Positions 18,070-27,892 are shown, numbered from the stretch's first letter. The stretch: 64,000 nt of DNA from Maribacter sp. BPC-D8 (GCF_035207705.1 NZ_CP128187.1:434001-498000); one strand, 5' to 3'. Program-made: numbers and translations. The notes: a model not told the origin generated them from the sequence alone.

Positions 18070-19545
18070 ATGGAATTGAGAAAAGAATATGACCTTATTT
18101 GTGTAGGTGCAGGTATCATGAGTGCTACGTTAGCCTTATTGGTAAAACAGTTAAAGCCAGATCTTAAAGTGCTGATCGTTGAACGATTAGATAAAGTAGC
18201 ACAAGAAAGTTCTGCAGCCTGGAACAATGCCGGTACAGGTCACTCTGCCTTATGTGAACTTAATTATACACCCGAAGATGAAGAGGGTCATGTGAATATA
18301 AAAAAGGCGATAGATATTTGTACGCAATTTGAAACCTCTAAACAATATTGGTCTTTTTTGGTAGCTGAAGGACTCATTAAAGATCCAAAATCATTTATTA
18401 CCCCCGTGCCACATCACAGCTGGGTAAAAGGGAAAGACAATGCCGACTACCTTGAAAATCGATATAAAGCTTTTAAAGAGCATTTCATGTTCGATACCAT
18501 TGAGTTTACCAGAGCGGTAGATAAAATGAAGGAGTGGTTTCCGTTGATGATGCATGGCAGAACTGAAGATGAGGTTATGGCAGCTTCTAGAATTAATAGA
18601 GGAACAGAAATGAATTATGGTTCGCTAACTGAGCAATTATTCGATATTCTAGAAAAGGAGTATGATACTAAGGTGTTGTTCAATACCGAAGTAGAAGATA
18701 TTGATCCCGATCATGATGTAGAGTGGTTGGTGAAAATGGAAAATCTAAATACAGGTGTCAAGAATACTGTAGATTCCGAGCATGTCTTTATAGGTGCTGG
18801 TGGTGGTAGTTTGTTATTGTTACAAAAAGTAGAGATAGAAGAAAAGGATGGTTATGGTGGTTTCCCGGTAAGTGGGGAGTGGCTGGTATGTAAAAATCCA
18901 GATATAATTAATCAGCATAATGCCAAGGTGTATAGCAAAGCAGGTATTGGAGATCCACCAATGTCGGTACCACATTTAGATACTAGATATATCAATGGAA
19001 AAAGAGAATTACTTTTTGGTCCGTTTGCAGGGTTTAGTCCCAAGTTTTTAAAAGAAGGCTCATATTTAGATTTATTAAAATCCATCAATTTTGATAATAT
19101 TCCATCTATGTGGGGAGTTTTCTGGCACAATTTACCACTAACGAAATATTTGGTAGAACAAGTAGCCATGAGTTTTGAAGATAGAATGGATTCATTAAGA
19201 GTATTTCTTAAAGATGCCAAAAGCGAAGATTGGGAGATAATGGTTGCCGGTCAACGGGTACAAACAATTAAGAAAGATGAGTTTGAGGGTGGTTCTCTAG
19301 AGTTTGGAACTCAGTTAGTACATAGTAAAGATGGTAGAATTACCTGTCTATTAGGTGCTTCGCCAGGTGCATCTACTTCTGTGAAGATTATGTTAGATGT
19401 ATTGGAAAAAGCTTTTCCAGAAATAATGGAGTCTAAGTTTGGTAAAGCTCAACTGAATAAAATGGTTCCTTTCTATAAAAAAGAGGTTACCAAAGATTTG
19501 TTCGAAAAAGAGCTAGCCCGTGTAACAAATGATTTAGATTTATAA
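18070..19545 (+). CDS. mqo: Malate:quinone oxidoreductase
   Basis: This FAD-dependent, membrane-associated TCA-cycle enzyme oxidises malate to oxaloacetate with quinone as acceptor. The N-terminal FAD site is GAGIMSATLA, followed by the family hallmark SSAAWNNAGTGHSALCELNY. Later blocks such as HVFIGAGGGSLLLLQK, GGFPVSGEWLVCKNP and LLGASPGASTS match Mqo closely. I place the start at the ATG at 18070, giving 491 residues; a TTG at 18061 would add three residues and is less likely. It stands alone between a terminator and a DUF6268 gene. Confidence 0.97.
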   Translation: MELRKEYDLICVGAGIMSATLALLVKQLKPDLKVLIVERLDKVAQESSAAWNNAGTGHSALCELNYTPEDEEGHVNIKKAIDICTQFETSKQYWSFLVAEGLIKDPKSFITPVPHHSWVKGKDNADYLENRYKAFKEHFMFDTIEFTRAVDKMKEWFPLMMHGRTEDEVMAASRINRGTEMNYGSLTEQLFDILEKEYDTKVLFNTEVEDIDPDHDVEWLVKMENLNTGVKNTVDSEHVFIGAGGGSLLLLQKVEIEEKDGYGGFPVSGEWLVCKNPDIINQHNAKVYSKAGIGDPPMSVPHLDTRYINGKRELLFGPFAGFSPKFLKEGSYLDLLKSINFDNIPSMWGVFWHNLPLTKYLVEQVAMSFEDRMDSLRVFLKDAKSEDWEIMVAGQRVQTIKKDEFEGGSLEFGTQLVHSKDGRITCLLGASPGASTSVKIMLDVLEKAFPEIMESKFGKAQLNKMVPFYKKEVTKDLFEKELARVTNDLDL

Positions 19546-19650
19546 ATCAAATTTATTTAAGATAAATTTATGCTTAATAGCACTAAATCAACACAATAAA
19601 AAGACGGTACTTGCATTATCATTATTCAGTACAGTTACTACTAAAATTAA

Positions 19651-20529
19651 ATGCGGTTTAAATTACCTTTATTCTTTCTTTTCATAGTTAGCTTTACTAC
19701 GCAAGCGCAGTTAAGCGATTTAGCACGGTTAGATTTTACATTTATCCCTAATAAAGGATCAGATGTAGAGTATACACGCTCAAGATTTCTTGTAAATTAT
19801 CCAGTAAAACTCAAGAAAGAAGGTCAGTATTTATTTTTAGGAGTTGATTATAGCAACGTTCATCTTCGTTTTAAAGATGATGAGCTGCCTTTTGATAGGG
19901 ACTTATTAAATGATTTTAAACTTTTAGATTTCACCATAGGATTTACAAAACCTTTAAAAAATGGATGGCGTTTGGGCGTGCGTCTTCAGCCTGGTATTAG
20001 TACAAATGATGAAGCAAAGCATTTATCATCAGAAGATCTTGTTTTTTCAGGTGATGTTGTATTTATAAAAAAGTTTGAAAATAATATAGATAAGCCATCT
20101 CGTTTAATTGTCGGATTATCCTATTCACAAAATAGGGGCTATGTATTTCCATTGCCGTTCATTAGCTATTATAAAAAGTTTAGACCCGACTGGTCTTTTA
20201 ATATTGGTGTTCCAAAGTCTAATTTACAGTATCATCTTGCAGAAAAACATCGTTTCAAATTATACACACAATTAGATGGTTTTACCTCGAACATTCAAAA
20301 TGGGGCTTTGGTAAATGGTAATGAATATGCAGAAATAATAAATATGTCTTTAATAAATGGTGGCCTACAGTATGAGTATCATTTTACGGATCATCTACAA
20401 TTAGATTTACGTGCTGCTTATAATTTCAATTTAAATAATAAACTAAAAGACGGTAGTAATAACACGCTACTTACCATAGATAACGATTCTAGAAGCTATT
20501 TTAGAGCAGTTTTAAGATTCAAAATATAA
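19651..20529 (+). CDS. DUF6268-like outer-membrane beta-barrel protein
   Basis: This is a 292-residue protein with a signal peptide (MRFKLPLFFLFIVSFTTQAQ) and a sequence of alternating hydrophobic and polar residues ending in YFRAVLRFKI, typical of the last strand of an outer-membrane barrel. The ARLDFTFIPNKGS start of the mature protein and LDFTIGFTKPLKNGWRLGVRLQPG resemble the DUF6268 family as I know it. The function is unknown. It is a single-gene unit, 105 bases after mqo and followed by a strong bidirectional terminator. Confidence 0.8.
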   Translation: MRFKLPLFFLFIVSFTTQAQLSDLARLDFTFIPNKGSDVEYTRSRFLVNYPVKLKKEGQYLFLGVDYSNVHLRFKDDELPFDRDLLNDFKLLDFTIGFTKPLKNGWRLGVRLQPGISTNDEAKHLSSEDLVFSGDVVFIKKFENNIDKPSRLIVGLSYSQNRGYVFPLPFISYYKKFRPDWSFNIGVPKSNLQYHLAEKHRFKLYTQLDGFTSNIQNGALVNGNEYAEIINMSLINGGLQYEYHFTDHLQLDLRAAYNFNLNNKLKDGSNNTLLTIDNDSRSYFRAVLRFKI

Positions 20530-20547
20530 GCAGTAGTTACAAAATAG

Positions 20548-20578
20548 AAAACGCCGAAATCATAGATTTCGGCGTTTT
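20548..20578. terminator. Bidirectional terminator between convergent genes
   Basis: AAAACGCCGAAATC pairs perfectly with GATTTCGGCGTTTT around a 3-nt loop (ATA). With its A-run on one side and T-run on the other it can serve both the DUF6268 gene and the convergent molybdenum hydroxylase operon. Confidence 0.9.
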
Positions 20579-20601
20579 CATTTTACAATAGCATAAGGGC
20601 G

Positions 20602-22806
20602 TTAGCCAATTACCGATTTTTCAGTAATAAATGGTTGATTGTAATGTCTTTGACCTGTAGCTTTATAAAGGGCATTCGCCAAAGCTCCGATAATCGGAGG
20701 CAAAGATGGCTCTCCTAAACCAGTAGGATCTATTCCATTATCCACAAAAAAGCTTTCAATTTCTTTCGGTGCTTCTTTATGTCGTATTAGGCGATAGGTA
20801 TCAAAATTCTTATGTTGAGGTTTACCATCTTCAAAAGTCATTTCGCTATAGGTAGCGTGACCAATACCATCGATGATTCCTCCTTCAATTTGATTTTTAG
20901 CAGCCATAGGGTTAATGACAATTCCGCAATCTACGGCACACCATACTTTGGTAACCTTTGGTGATTTTGTATCTGTTGCTAGGTCTAAAACTTGCGCAAC
21001 ATAAGAGTTATGGCAGTAATAAGCAGAAACACCTCTTGCGGCACCGTTTTTCTTACTTCCGTCCCAACCAGCTTTATCTCTCACTAATTTAAGAACACCT
21101 GCATAACGCACTGGATCGTAATCGTTCTTTTCAGGTTCACCAACAGGGTTTTTAATTGCTCTATCAAATAGCTCTAGTCTAAATTCTATTGGGTCTTTAC
21201 CAGCAGTCTCAGCAACTTCATCTAAAAATGCTTGTTCTGCACCGGCAACAAAGTTAGAACGTGGTGCACGCCACGCCCCTGTGGTAACATTGGTTTCTAA
21301 ACTGAATTTTTCAGCTAGGTAGTTATCGACAGCACCTGCCGGAAATCTATTTTCAAAAAGCAAATCGTCATTAGATCCCGCACCTTTAACATGCCAAGCA
21401 ATTAAATTACCTTCTTTATCTAAACCTGCTTTATACTTTACTTTATATGTTGGGCGGTATGTACCTTGGGTCATATCATCTTCACGTGTATACACCAATT
21501 TTATTGGTGCTTTCATGTGTTGAGAAATTACCGCAGCTTCCACACCGAAAGTTCCATATAGACGACGACCAAATCCACCACCCATACGGCTCATTTTAAT
21601 ATCAATTTTCTCCACAGGCATACCTAATCTAGAAGCCAGGGTCTTTTCTAAAAACTCAGGAGTTTGTATTGGTCCGTTGAACAAAGCTCTTTCAGCAGTA
21701 ACATCTGCGTAAAAGTTCATAGGTTCCATAGTATTGTGCGCTAAAAAAGGAGCACTGTATGTGCGTTCTATAACCTTATCTGCTTTTTTAAATGCACTAG
21801 CTACATTACCATCTTTACGAGCAGGTTGTTTAGAAGAAGTGTTCAATAATTTTGTCAATGCTGCATCATGCCCTTCTGTACTTTCTAAAGCCGAAGATTC
21901 TTCCCACTCCACATTTAATGCTTTTTTAGCCTGCATGCATTGCCAAGTAGATTCGCCTACAATAGCTACAAGCTTATCGATACCACCGGCATCAGACCAT
22001 TGTTTCTCCGTATCATCTTTATATACATCAATAGGGAAAACGTCTTTAATACCTGGCATAGATTTAACGGCATCGGCATTCATCGATTTATACGTCATAC
22101 CAAACGCAGGTGGATGCACGATCATGGCGATCATCATACCTTCTTCTTGAATATCTATTCCGAATAAAGGCTTTCCGGTTATAATATTTGGACCATCAAC
22201 ATTACGTCTATCCGTTCCAATGATATCAAAATCATTTGTCTCTTTAAGTTTTACCTCTTCAGGTACAGGCATCGTTGCTGCCTTTGAAGCCATGTCACCA
22301 AATCCGGCTGAATTATTTGATGCGGTGTGACTTATAACTCCGGCAACAACTGTAATTTCAGAAGCATCAACCTGCCAAGTATCGGCAGCTGCGGCAACTA
22401 ACATGTGTCTTGCAGTAGCACCTGCCATTCTTAAACCTGACCAACCAACACGAATAGATTGACTACCACCTGCCAATTGTCTTTGAAAAATATCGGTATT
22501 TAAAGGCGCTTGTTCAACGATTACATTTTTCCAATCTACACCAAGTTCATCTGCGACGATCATGGGCATAGAGGTCTTTACATTCTGTCCTATTTCTGGA
22601 TTAGGCGACATAATCGTCACCATGCCGTTATCTCCAATTTTAAGAAAGCTATTAATATCGAACCATTCTTTTGGTATGTTGCTTACTTGCTCAGGGGTTG
22701 GTTTACATGATGCTAGCCAACTGAAGCCTAAAATCATACCGCCACCGGCAAGCGAACCGCTTTTTAAGAAAGAACGTCTATTATATGTTGTTTTAATGAA
22801 TGTCAT
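20602..22806 (-). CDS. Xanthine dehydrogenase-family molybdopterin-binding subunit (isoquinoline 1-oxidoreductase beta-like)
   Basis: This is the large, molybdopterin-cytosine-dinucleotide-binding subunit of a periplasmic molybdenum hydroxylase (aldehyde or N-heterocycle oxidation). The 734 residues begin with a full twin-arginine motif (NRRSFLKSG) and a lipobox-like WLASC (Cys34), so a Tat-exported lipoprotein is possible. Typical blocks of the IorB type are seen: GGGFGRRLYGTFGVEAAVIS, GAWRAPRSNFVAGAEQAFLDE and, near the end, GLGEPSLPPIIGALANALYKATG with the catalytic Glu. The small Fe-S subunit is encoded just upstream (46-nt gap). No cytochrome partner is encoded here. The substrate is unknown. 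Confidence 0.9.
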   Translation of the reverse strand: MTFIKTTYNRRSFLKSGSLAGGGMILGFSWLASCKPTPEQVSNIPKEWFDINSFLKIGDNGMVTIMSPNPEIGQNVKTSMPMIVADELGVDWKNVIVEQAPLNTDIFQRQLAGGSQSIRVGWSGLRMAGATARHMLVAAAADTWQVDASEITVVAGVISHTASNNSAGFGDMASKAATMPVPEEVKLKETNDFDIIGTDRRNVDGPNIITGKPLFGIDIQEEGMMIAMIVHPPAFGMTYKSMNADAVKSMPGIKDVFPIDVYKDDTEKQWSDAGGIDKLVAIVGESTWQCMQAKKALNVEWEESSALESTEGHDAALTKLLNTSSKQPARKDGNVASAFKKADKVIERTYSAPFLAHNTMEPMNFYADVTAERALFNGPIQTPEFLEKTLASRLGMPVEKIDIKMSRMGGGFGRRLYGTFGVEAAVISQHMKAPIKLVYTREDDMTQGTYRPTYKVKYKAGLDKEGNLIAWHVKGAGSNDDLLFENRFPAGAVDNYLAEKFSLETNVTTGAWRAPRSNFVAGAEQAFLDEVAETAGKDPIEFRLELFDRAIKNPVGEPEKNDYDPVRYAGVLKLVRDKAGWDGSKKNGAARGVSAYYCHNSYVAQVLDLATDTKSPKVTKVWCAVDCGIVINPMAAKNQIEGGIIDGIGHATYSEMTFEDGKPQHKNFDTYRLIRHKEAPKEIESFFVDNGIDPTGLGEPSLPPIIGALANALYKATGQRHYNQPFITEKSVIG

Positions 22807-22852
22807 TTGTGTTTTTTTTGAAGGTTAAAATCCCAAAATTGTGGGCTTATAA

Positions 22853-23317
22853 TTACGCGTTAGAAATACTTGAAGCATTTTTAATTGCTTTCTTAATTCG
22901 CGTATAAGTACCACAACGACAGATATTACCGTTCATAGCATCTTCAATTTCAGTATCAGTAGGATTAGGGTTTCGTTTTAAAAAGGCACTAGCATTCATA
23001 ATTTGACCGGCCTGGCAATAGCCACATTGGTATACATCTTCTTCTAACCAAGCCTTTTGAACCGGATGATCTCCGTTTTCAGAAAGTCCCTCAATTGTAG
23101 TAATCGATTGTTCGCCTACCGCAGAAACTGGTAGTTGGCAAGAACGTACAGCATTATCGCCCAAGTGAACGGTACATGCACCACATTGTGCAATACCACA
23201 ACCAAATTTTGTGCCTACCAATTTTAAATGATCCCGTAATACCCAAAGCATTGGGGTAGTGGGATCTACATCAACTTCTTGGGTTTGTCCATTAACTTTT
23301 AAACTGAAATTTGCCAT
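22853..23317 (-). CDS. (2Fe-2S)-binding subunit of molybdenum hydroxylase (IorA-like)
   Basis: This 154-residue electron-transfer subunit carries two [2Fe-2S] clusters. The plant-ferredoxin-type motif [14 protein letters not shown] is in the first half. The second-cluster motifs [11 protein letters not shown] and [11 protein letters not shown] are in the helical C-terminal half. It has no signal peptide and is probably carried out by the Tat system together with the large subunit encoded downstream. It is the first gene of the two-gene operon. Confidence 0.95.
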   Translation of the reverse strand: MANFSLKVNGQTQEVDVDPTTPMLWVLRDHLKLVGTKFGCGIAQCGACTVHLGDNAVRSCQLPVSAVGEQSITTIEGLSENGDHPVQKAWLEEDVYQCGYCQAGQIMNASAFLKRNPNPTDTEIEDAMNGNICRCGTYTRIKKAIKNASSISNA

Positions 23318-23626
23318 TCGTTTTTCCTATTTGTTTGAGTCCCATGAAATTAGGAATTTTTTTAGAGTAAATGGGAGCAATGAATCATAAATTATCAAAT
23401 TTTTATTATTCATTTTTAAAATCCAACGAGATAAGATTATAACCAGTTTTTGTTGGTCATCGTTCGTTCTTTCAATTGATTGTCAAAGATTTCTTTTAGG
23501 ATATAAAACGAAAAGAGTTATTTAAAAATTCTATTGTGATATTCCTTTTATGGTGACCTAAGTATTTTTAACACACAGAATTACATGATGCTTTTTAAAG
23601 GGCATTTTGATTAAAAATATTAGACG
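23318..23626. other. Divergent intergenic region without recognised sites
   Basis: This 309-nt AT-rich region separates the minus-strand molybdenum hydroxylase operon from the plus-strand SbnA-like operon and must hold both promoters. I see only a short inverted repeat (AATGAAT at 23379 and ATTCATT at 23408) and no convincing operator, riboswitch or small gene. Confidence 0.6.
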
Positions 23627-24631
23627 ATGATTACGCAACATATATCAGAAACTGTTTCTGAATCCATAATAAATACTATAGGCAATACGCCTTTGGTACA
23701 ACTCAATAGAATTTTTAAACAAAATAAATTCAACCTTTTTGGTAAGCTAGAAGCTGCAAACCCTGGCGGAAGTATTAAAGATAGAACGTCACTTTTTATT
23801 TTACAACAAGCTCTTGCTGATGGTAGAATTAAAAAAGGAGATACAGTAATAGAATCTAGCTCAGGTAATATGGCGGTAGGTTTGGCGCAGGCATGTTTAT
23901 ATTATGGTCTTAAGTTGATTGTGGTAGTAGATCCGAAATTAAATTCGCACACCGAAAAAATTCTGAATACATATGGTGCTCGCATAGAAAAAGTTACCGA
24001 ACCAAAAGATAATGGCGGTTTTTTAGCAGCAAGATTAGAAAGGGTTCAATACCTATTAATTAGTATACCCAATAGTTTTTGGTCGAATCAATATGGCAAT
24101 AAAGACAATCCGTTAACGCATCATAAAACGATGACAGAGATGATGAATTCTCTACATGGAAAGTTAGATTACCTATTTGTGGCAACCAGTACCTGTGGTA
24201 CTTTAATGGGTTGTGCAGATTATATTCATGAAAACAATCTTGACACTAAAATTATTGCGGTTGATGCGGTAGGGAGTGTGCTTTTTGGTGGTCCGCCATT
24301 GAAAAGATTAATTCCTGGTCATGGGGCAGGGGTACCTTCTCAATTTTTAGATACGAATAAAATTCATGATTACATCTATGTAGATGATGTAGACTGTGCA
24401 AGAGGCTGTTGGTCATTATTAGAAAACGAATCTATTTTATGCGGCGGTTCTTCTGGTGGTATGATCAGTGCCGTAAAAAAGTATAGTAAGCATATTGAAG
24501 AAGGTAGTAATTGTGCACTGTTCTTATGTGATCGTGGAGAGCGCTATTTAGATACTATTTATAACAAAGAGTGGTTGTTGAATAAACTTCCAGAAAGTAG
24601 AAACGCATTTACACCAATTGGTGGGTGGTAA
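23627..24631 (+). CDS. SbnA-like cysteine synthase-family enzyme (2,3-diaminopropionate biosynthesis)
   Basis: This is a PLP-dependent beta-replacement enzyme of 334 residues. The PLP Lys lies in NPGGSIKDRTS and the phosphate-binding loop in CGGSSGGMISA. The overall match is to SbnA rather than to CysK: the SSGNMAVGLAQACLYYGL block, STCGTLMGCADYI, FGGPPLKRLIPGHGAG and CDRGERYLDT are features of the SbnA/Y4xP group. SbnA makes N-(1-amino-1-carboxy-2-ethyl)-glutamic acid from O-phosphoserine and glutamate, the first step to L-2,3-diaminopropionate in staphyloferrin B synthesis. No SbnB-like dehydrogenase is next to it; an FAD/NAD(P)-binding protein and a LysA-like PLP enzyme follow instead. It is the first gene of a three-gene operon. 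Confidence 0.85.
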   Translation: MITQHISETVSESIINTIGNTPLVQLNRIFKQNKFNLFGKLEAANPGGSIKDRTSLFILQQALADGRIKKGDTVIESSSGNMAVGLAQACLYYGLKLIVVVDPKLNSHTEKILNTYGARIEKVTEPKDNGGFLAARLERVQYLLISIPNSFWSNQYGNKDNPLTHHKTMTEMMNSLHGKLDYLFVATSTCGTLMGCADYIHENNLDTKIIAVDAVGSVLFGGPPLKRLIPGHGAGVPSQFLDTNKIHDYIYVDDVDCARGCWSLLENESILCGGSSGGMISAVKKYSKHIEEGSNCALFLCDRGERYLDTIYNKEWLLNKLPESRNAFTPIGGW

Positions 24632-24639
24632 ATAAATTT

Positions 24640-26448
24640 ATGGACTACGATACAATATATAAGATTGGAATTATAGGTTTCGGACCTAAGGGTTTTTATG
24701 GTTTTGAAAGATTGATAGCTTATTTGAATGAAGCTAAAATTTTAAAGTCGATAGAAGTTCATATTTTCAACAACACAGCTTTTTTGGCATCTGGCGATGT
24801 ATATAGAACAGATCAGCCAGCGTATTTAATAATGAATTATGCCAACCGTAATATCAATAGTTGGGTATTAAAAGAGCCTTTTTCAATAGCTAGTTCTACA
24901 CCAGACTTTGTAACATGGTTGACAGCAAAAGGTCACGCCGAGGCAGCTGCGGGTAAGTATGCTCCTAGAGCTTTAGTAGGTAGCTATTTGGCAGATTGTT
25001 ATCAATTGGTATTAGAACAATTACCAAAGAATGTGAAGGTGTTTACTCATATTGGTAAGGTTACCGATATGATAAAGCAAAACGAAAATTATCAAGTATT
25101 TTATACGGATAGGAAAAGCGGGGAGCAAGATGTTATTGCTTGTAACAATGCTCTATTTACAACCGGTCACCATTCCTTTAAATCTCATAAACCTGAAAGT
25201 GTAATTTCAGATCATAAGATTGATTTTATTTATCCGACGGATCAAAAATTGAGTCCGGTTACACCGCAATCATTAGTGGCTATAAAAGGATTCGGATTAA
25301 CCGCTATAGATGCAATTTTAGCATTGACCGAGGGTAAAGGAGGTACATTTAAAAAGAATGATAAGGGAATTTTAAAATATATTCCATCAGAAAAAGAGCC
25401 TTATAAAATATATACGTTCTCAAGAACAGGTTTGCCCATGGTGCCCAGAAATGGTTCACCAACTTTAGAAACAAGACTTCAATTTTTTACAAAAGAAGTA
25501 GTTCAAGACTTGAAAGGGAATAAACCTATTAGTTTTAATAGTACCCTTTTACCAATAATACAAAAGGAGTTTTATTACGCATTCTATAGTGTTTTGTTCA
25601 AAAACCAGGGACATCAGTTTTACTATGATAAAGATTTTACGGTGATGGAAAATCAGGCTCAATATTTTCATGAAGATTACCCTGAGACTCCGGTTTTCAA
25701 TTGGGAAACTATTGTAAATCCGTTTAAAGACGAGCCTATTTTATCATCTGTAGTACTACAAGTTTATGTCGAGTTTCTAATCGATGCAGCAAAACTGGGT
25801 GAAGATAAAAGTCCGTTTATGGCAGCAGTCGCTACGTGGCGAAAAATAAGTCCGATATTCAATGAACTCTATAGTTTTGGAGGCTTAGATGCAGAATCTC
25901 AAAAGGAATTCGATACCTATTATTTCGGACTCTTCAATAGATTGTCTTACGGTCCACCAGTTAAGAATATGCAAAAAATATTAGCATTATGCAAAGCAGG
26001 AATTTTAGATTTCTCGTATGTAAAATCGGCAAATGTCACACAAAATAGTGAGAACAATAATTTTACTATACAGGTAGAAAACGGGCAAGCAACTGAAGTA
26101 AACTATTTGATAAATGCTACAATAGCAAGAGCAAAAGAAAGTGGCTTTGAAAACGAACTATATCAAAATTTAAGTAAAAACGGACTTATACGTGAGTTCG
26201 AGAATACAAATTATATGCCTGGCTGTTTAGAAATAAATGACAAGGGAAATCCGGTTTCGGGAACAGGAATCGTGAATAAGGATATTACTTTTTATGGTAC
26301 GCCAACAGAAGGTATCACGTGCGATAATGACACCTTGTCAAGAACTAGAAACGATTTTGCAACAGACTGGGCAAAAGAAACGTGCACTGCAATTTTAAAA
26401 AGAGATGGAAGAACAGAAAATTATGATAGAACAGAAAATGTACTATAA
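24640..26448 (+). CDS. FAD/NAD(P)-binding oxidoreductase (NAD_binding_9 type)
   Basis: This 602-residue protein opens with a dinucleotide-binding fold (IGIIGFGPKGFYGFERL). It then shows the FAD-associated pattern of PF13454-type proteins, ASGDVYRTDQPAYLIMNYAN, and a second binding region around VAIKGFGLTAIDAILALTEG (about residues 210-225). A Y-F-G-P-P-rich middle (RLSYGPPVKNM) and an end with FYGTPTEGITCDNDTLSRT follow. Family members oxidise or N-hydroxylate small molecules, but the substrate is unknown. A GTG at 24625 would overlap the upstream stop and is the other possible start; I prefer the ATG at 24640, 8 bases after that stop. The last 44 bases overlap the next gene. Confidence 0.82.
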   Translation: MDYDTIYKIGIIGFGPKGFYGFERLIAYLNEAKILKSIEVHIFNNTAFLASGDVYRTDQPAYLIMNYANRNINSWVLKEPFSIASSTPDFVTWLTAKGHAEAAAGKYAPRALVGSYLADCYQLVLEQLPKNVKVFTHIGKVTDMIKQNENYQVFYTDRKSGEQDVIACNNALFTTGHHSFKSHKPESVISDHKIDFIYPTDQKLSPVTPQSLVAIKGFGLTAIDAILALTEGKGGTFKKNDKGILKYIPSEKEPYKIYTFSRTGLPMVPRNGSPTLETRLQFFTKEVVQDLKGNKPISFNSTLLPIIQKEFYYAFYSVLFKNQGHQFYYDKDFTVMENQAQYFHEDYPETPVFNWETIVNPFKDEPILSSVVLQVYVEFLIDAAKLGEDKSPFMAAVATWRKISPIFNELYSFGGLDAESQKEFDTYYFGLFNRLSYGPPVKNMQKILALCKAGILDFSYVKSANVTQNSENNNFTIQVENGQATEVNYLINATIARAKESGFENELYQNLSKNGLIREFENTNYMPGCLEINDKGNPVSGTGIVNKDITFYGTPTEGITCDNDTLSRTRNDFATDWAKETCTAILKRDGRTENYDRTENVL

Positions 26449-27892
26449 AGGAAAACCTAAGAATGAACTAACACCGATTACCTCGAATTGGATGCATGAA
26501 CTGTTCAATGATCAAGCAGTGTTACGAGGGTTGGTTGAACGTTATGGTTCGCCAATAAACGTACATCATTTACCGTCTTTCAATCAAAATTGCGAAAGCT
26601 ACAAGCAGGTTTTTGAATCGTACGGATTAAAATATAGAATTTTCTACGCTAGAAAAGCGAACAAATCTAAAGGTTTGGTAAAGCAAGCATTTGCGTCGGG
26701 CATAGGTGTAGATACTGCCAGTTTTAAAGAATTGGAACAGTCATTATCGTTGGGCGGAAATTCTGAAAATTTAGTATTGACAGCGGCTATAAAAACAGAG
26801 GCTCAAATTGAGTTAGCTATAAACACAGGCGTACCTATTATTTTAGATAATGAAGATGAGTGTAGGTTAACGCAAGCCGTTGCTGCAAGAATTGGTAAAA
26901 AAGCAAATGTAGGTTTTCGCATTAGCGGATTTAATGTTGATGGAGAAAAGCTATATAGTCGATTTGGCTTTGATGTAGTTGAGGTTGTTGATTTTATAGG
27001 CTCTTATGTAGGTGAGAACAAAACTTTTAATTTATTAGAAGTAACCGGACTTCATTTTCATTTAGATAGTTATTCTACCTATCAGCGAAGTGTAAGTTTA
27101 ATAGCTAGTATAAAGATTGTTTCAACCTTAAAAGAAAAAGGATATTCGGTTTCATTTATTGATATAGGTGGTGGTATTTTAATGAACTATTTAGAGGATG
27201 AAAAGCAATGGTCGAGCTTCAATAAAAATTTAAAGGAAGCTGTGTTAACACAGCATAATGATATTACTTTTAATGATAATGGACTAGGTTTTAGACTAGA
27301 AGATGGTGAGCTGAGAGGAAAATTGAATACCTACCCTTATTTCAATAATATAAATAAAGGTTCTTTTATGCGAGAAGTGCTAGATTTTATGGATGATGCA
27401 TCCGGATTATCGGTGGCTTCTTTATTGCTTCAAAACGAGATTGAAATCCGTATTGAACCAGGTCGTTCTTTATTAGATCAAGTAGGTATGACGGTAGCGA
27501 AAGTCATCCATAGAAAAAAAGATGCCAAAGGTCAATGGTTGGTGGGCTTAGAAATGAATATGAGCCAGATGATGAGTTCTAGCTCCGATTTTCTATTGGA
27601 TCCGTATATGTTGTATAATTCAGAAGTAAAGGAAGATGAGTCTGTTGATGTATTTTTTACCGGAGCCTATTGTTTAGAAAGAGATGTGTTGTTAAAACGA
27701 AAAATTACTCTACCAAGATTACCAGAAATAGGGGAGTATGTAGCTTTTGTAAATACAGCAGGTTATATGATGCACTTTTTTGAAACCGAAGCACACCTTT
27801 TCGAACTGTCTACAAATTTGCTATTTACGGGGTCAAATGAGAAACTATCATTTTTTCAGTTTATTGATGATAATAAGATAGTGTTAGAATAA
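26405..27892 (+). CDS. Y4yA/LysA-like PLP-dependent decarboxylase family protein
   Basis: This 495-residue protein is of the fold-type III PLP family, which includes diaminopimelate decarboxylase. The PLP Lys is in FYARKANKSKGLVKQA, the barrel motif GLHFHLDSYSTYQRS stands where LysA has its His-rich loop, the phosphate loop is IDIGGGILMNYLED, and RIEPGRSLLDQVGMTVAKV and GAYCLERDVLL complete the C-terminal domain. An inserted segment near residues 270-330 is unlike LysA. It resembles the Y4yA group of Rhizobium, whose gene lies near an SbnA-like y4xP. The reaction is probably decarboxylation or racemisation of an amino-acid conjugate. The start is uncertain: Met codons at 26423 and 26438 would reduce the overlap with the previous gene. 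Confidence 0.85.
   Translation: MEEQKIMIEQKMYYKGKPKNELTPITSNWMHELFNDQAVLRGLVERYGSPINVHHLPSFNQNCESYKQVFESYGLKYRIFYARKANKSKGLVKQAFASGIGVDTASFKELEQSLSLGGNSENLVLTAAIKTEAQIELAINTGVPIILDNEDECRLTQAVAARIGKKANVGFRISGFNVDGEKLYSRFGFDVVEVVDFIGSYVGENKTFNLLEVTGLHFHLDSYSTYQRSVSLIASIKIVSTLKEKGYSVSFIDIGGGILMNYLEDEKQWSSFNKNLKEAVLTQHNDITFNDNGLGFRLEDGELRGKLNTYPYFNNINKGSFMREVLDFMDDASGLSVASLLLQNEIEIRIEPGRSLLDQVGMTVAKVIHRKKDAKGQWLVGLEMNMSQMMSSSSDFLLDPYMLYNSEVKEDESVDVFFTGAYCLERDVLLKRKITLPRLPEIGEYVAFVNTAGYMMHFFETEAHLFELSTNLLFTGSNEKLSFFQFIDDNKIVLE

Noticed and set aside
23627..24631. Plain cysteine synthase (CysK/CysM)
   Set aside because: Sequence blocks and the following genes fit the SbnA/Y4xP group better; there is no cysteine or sulfate assimilation gene next to it.
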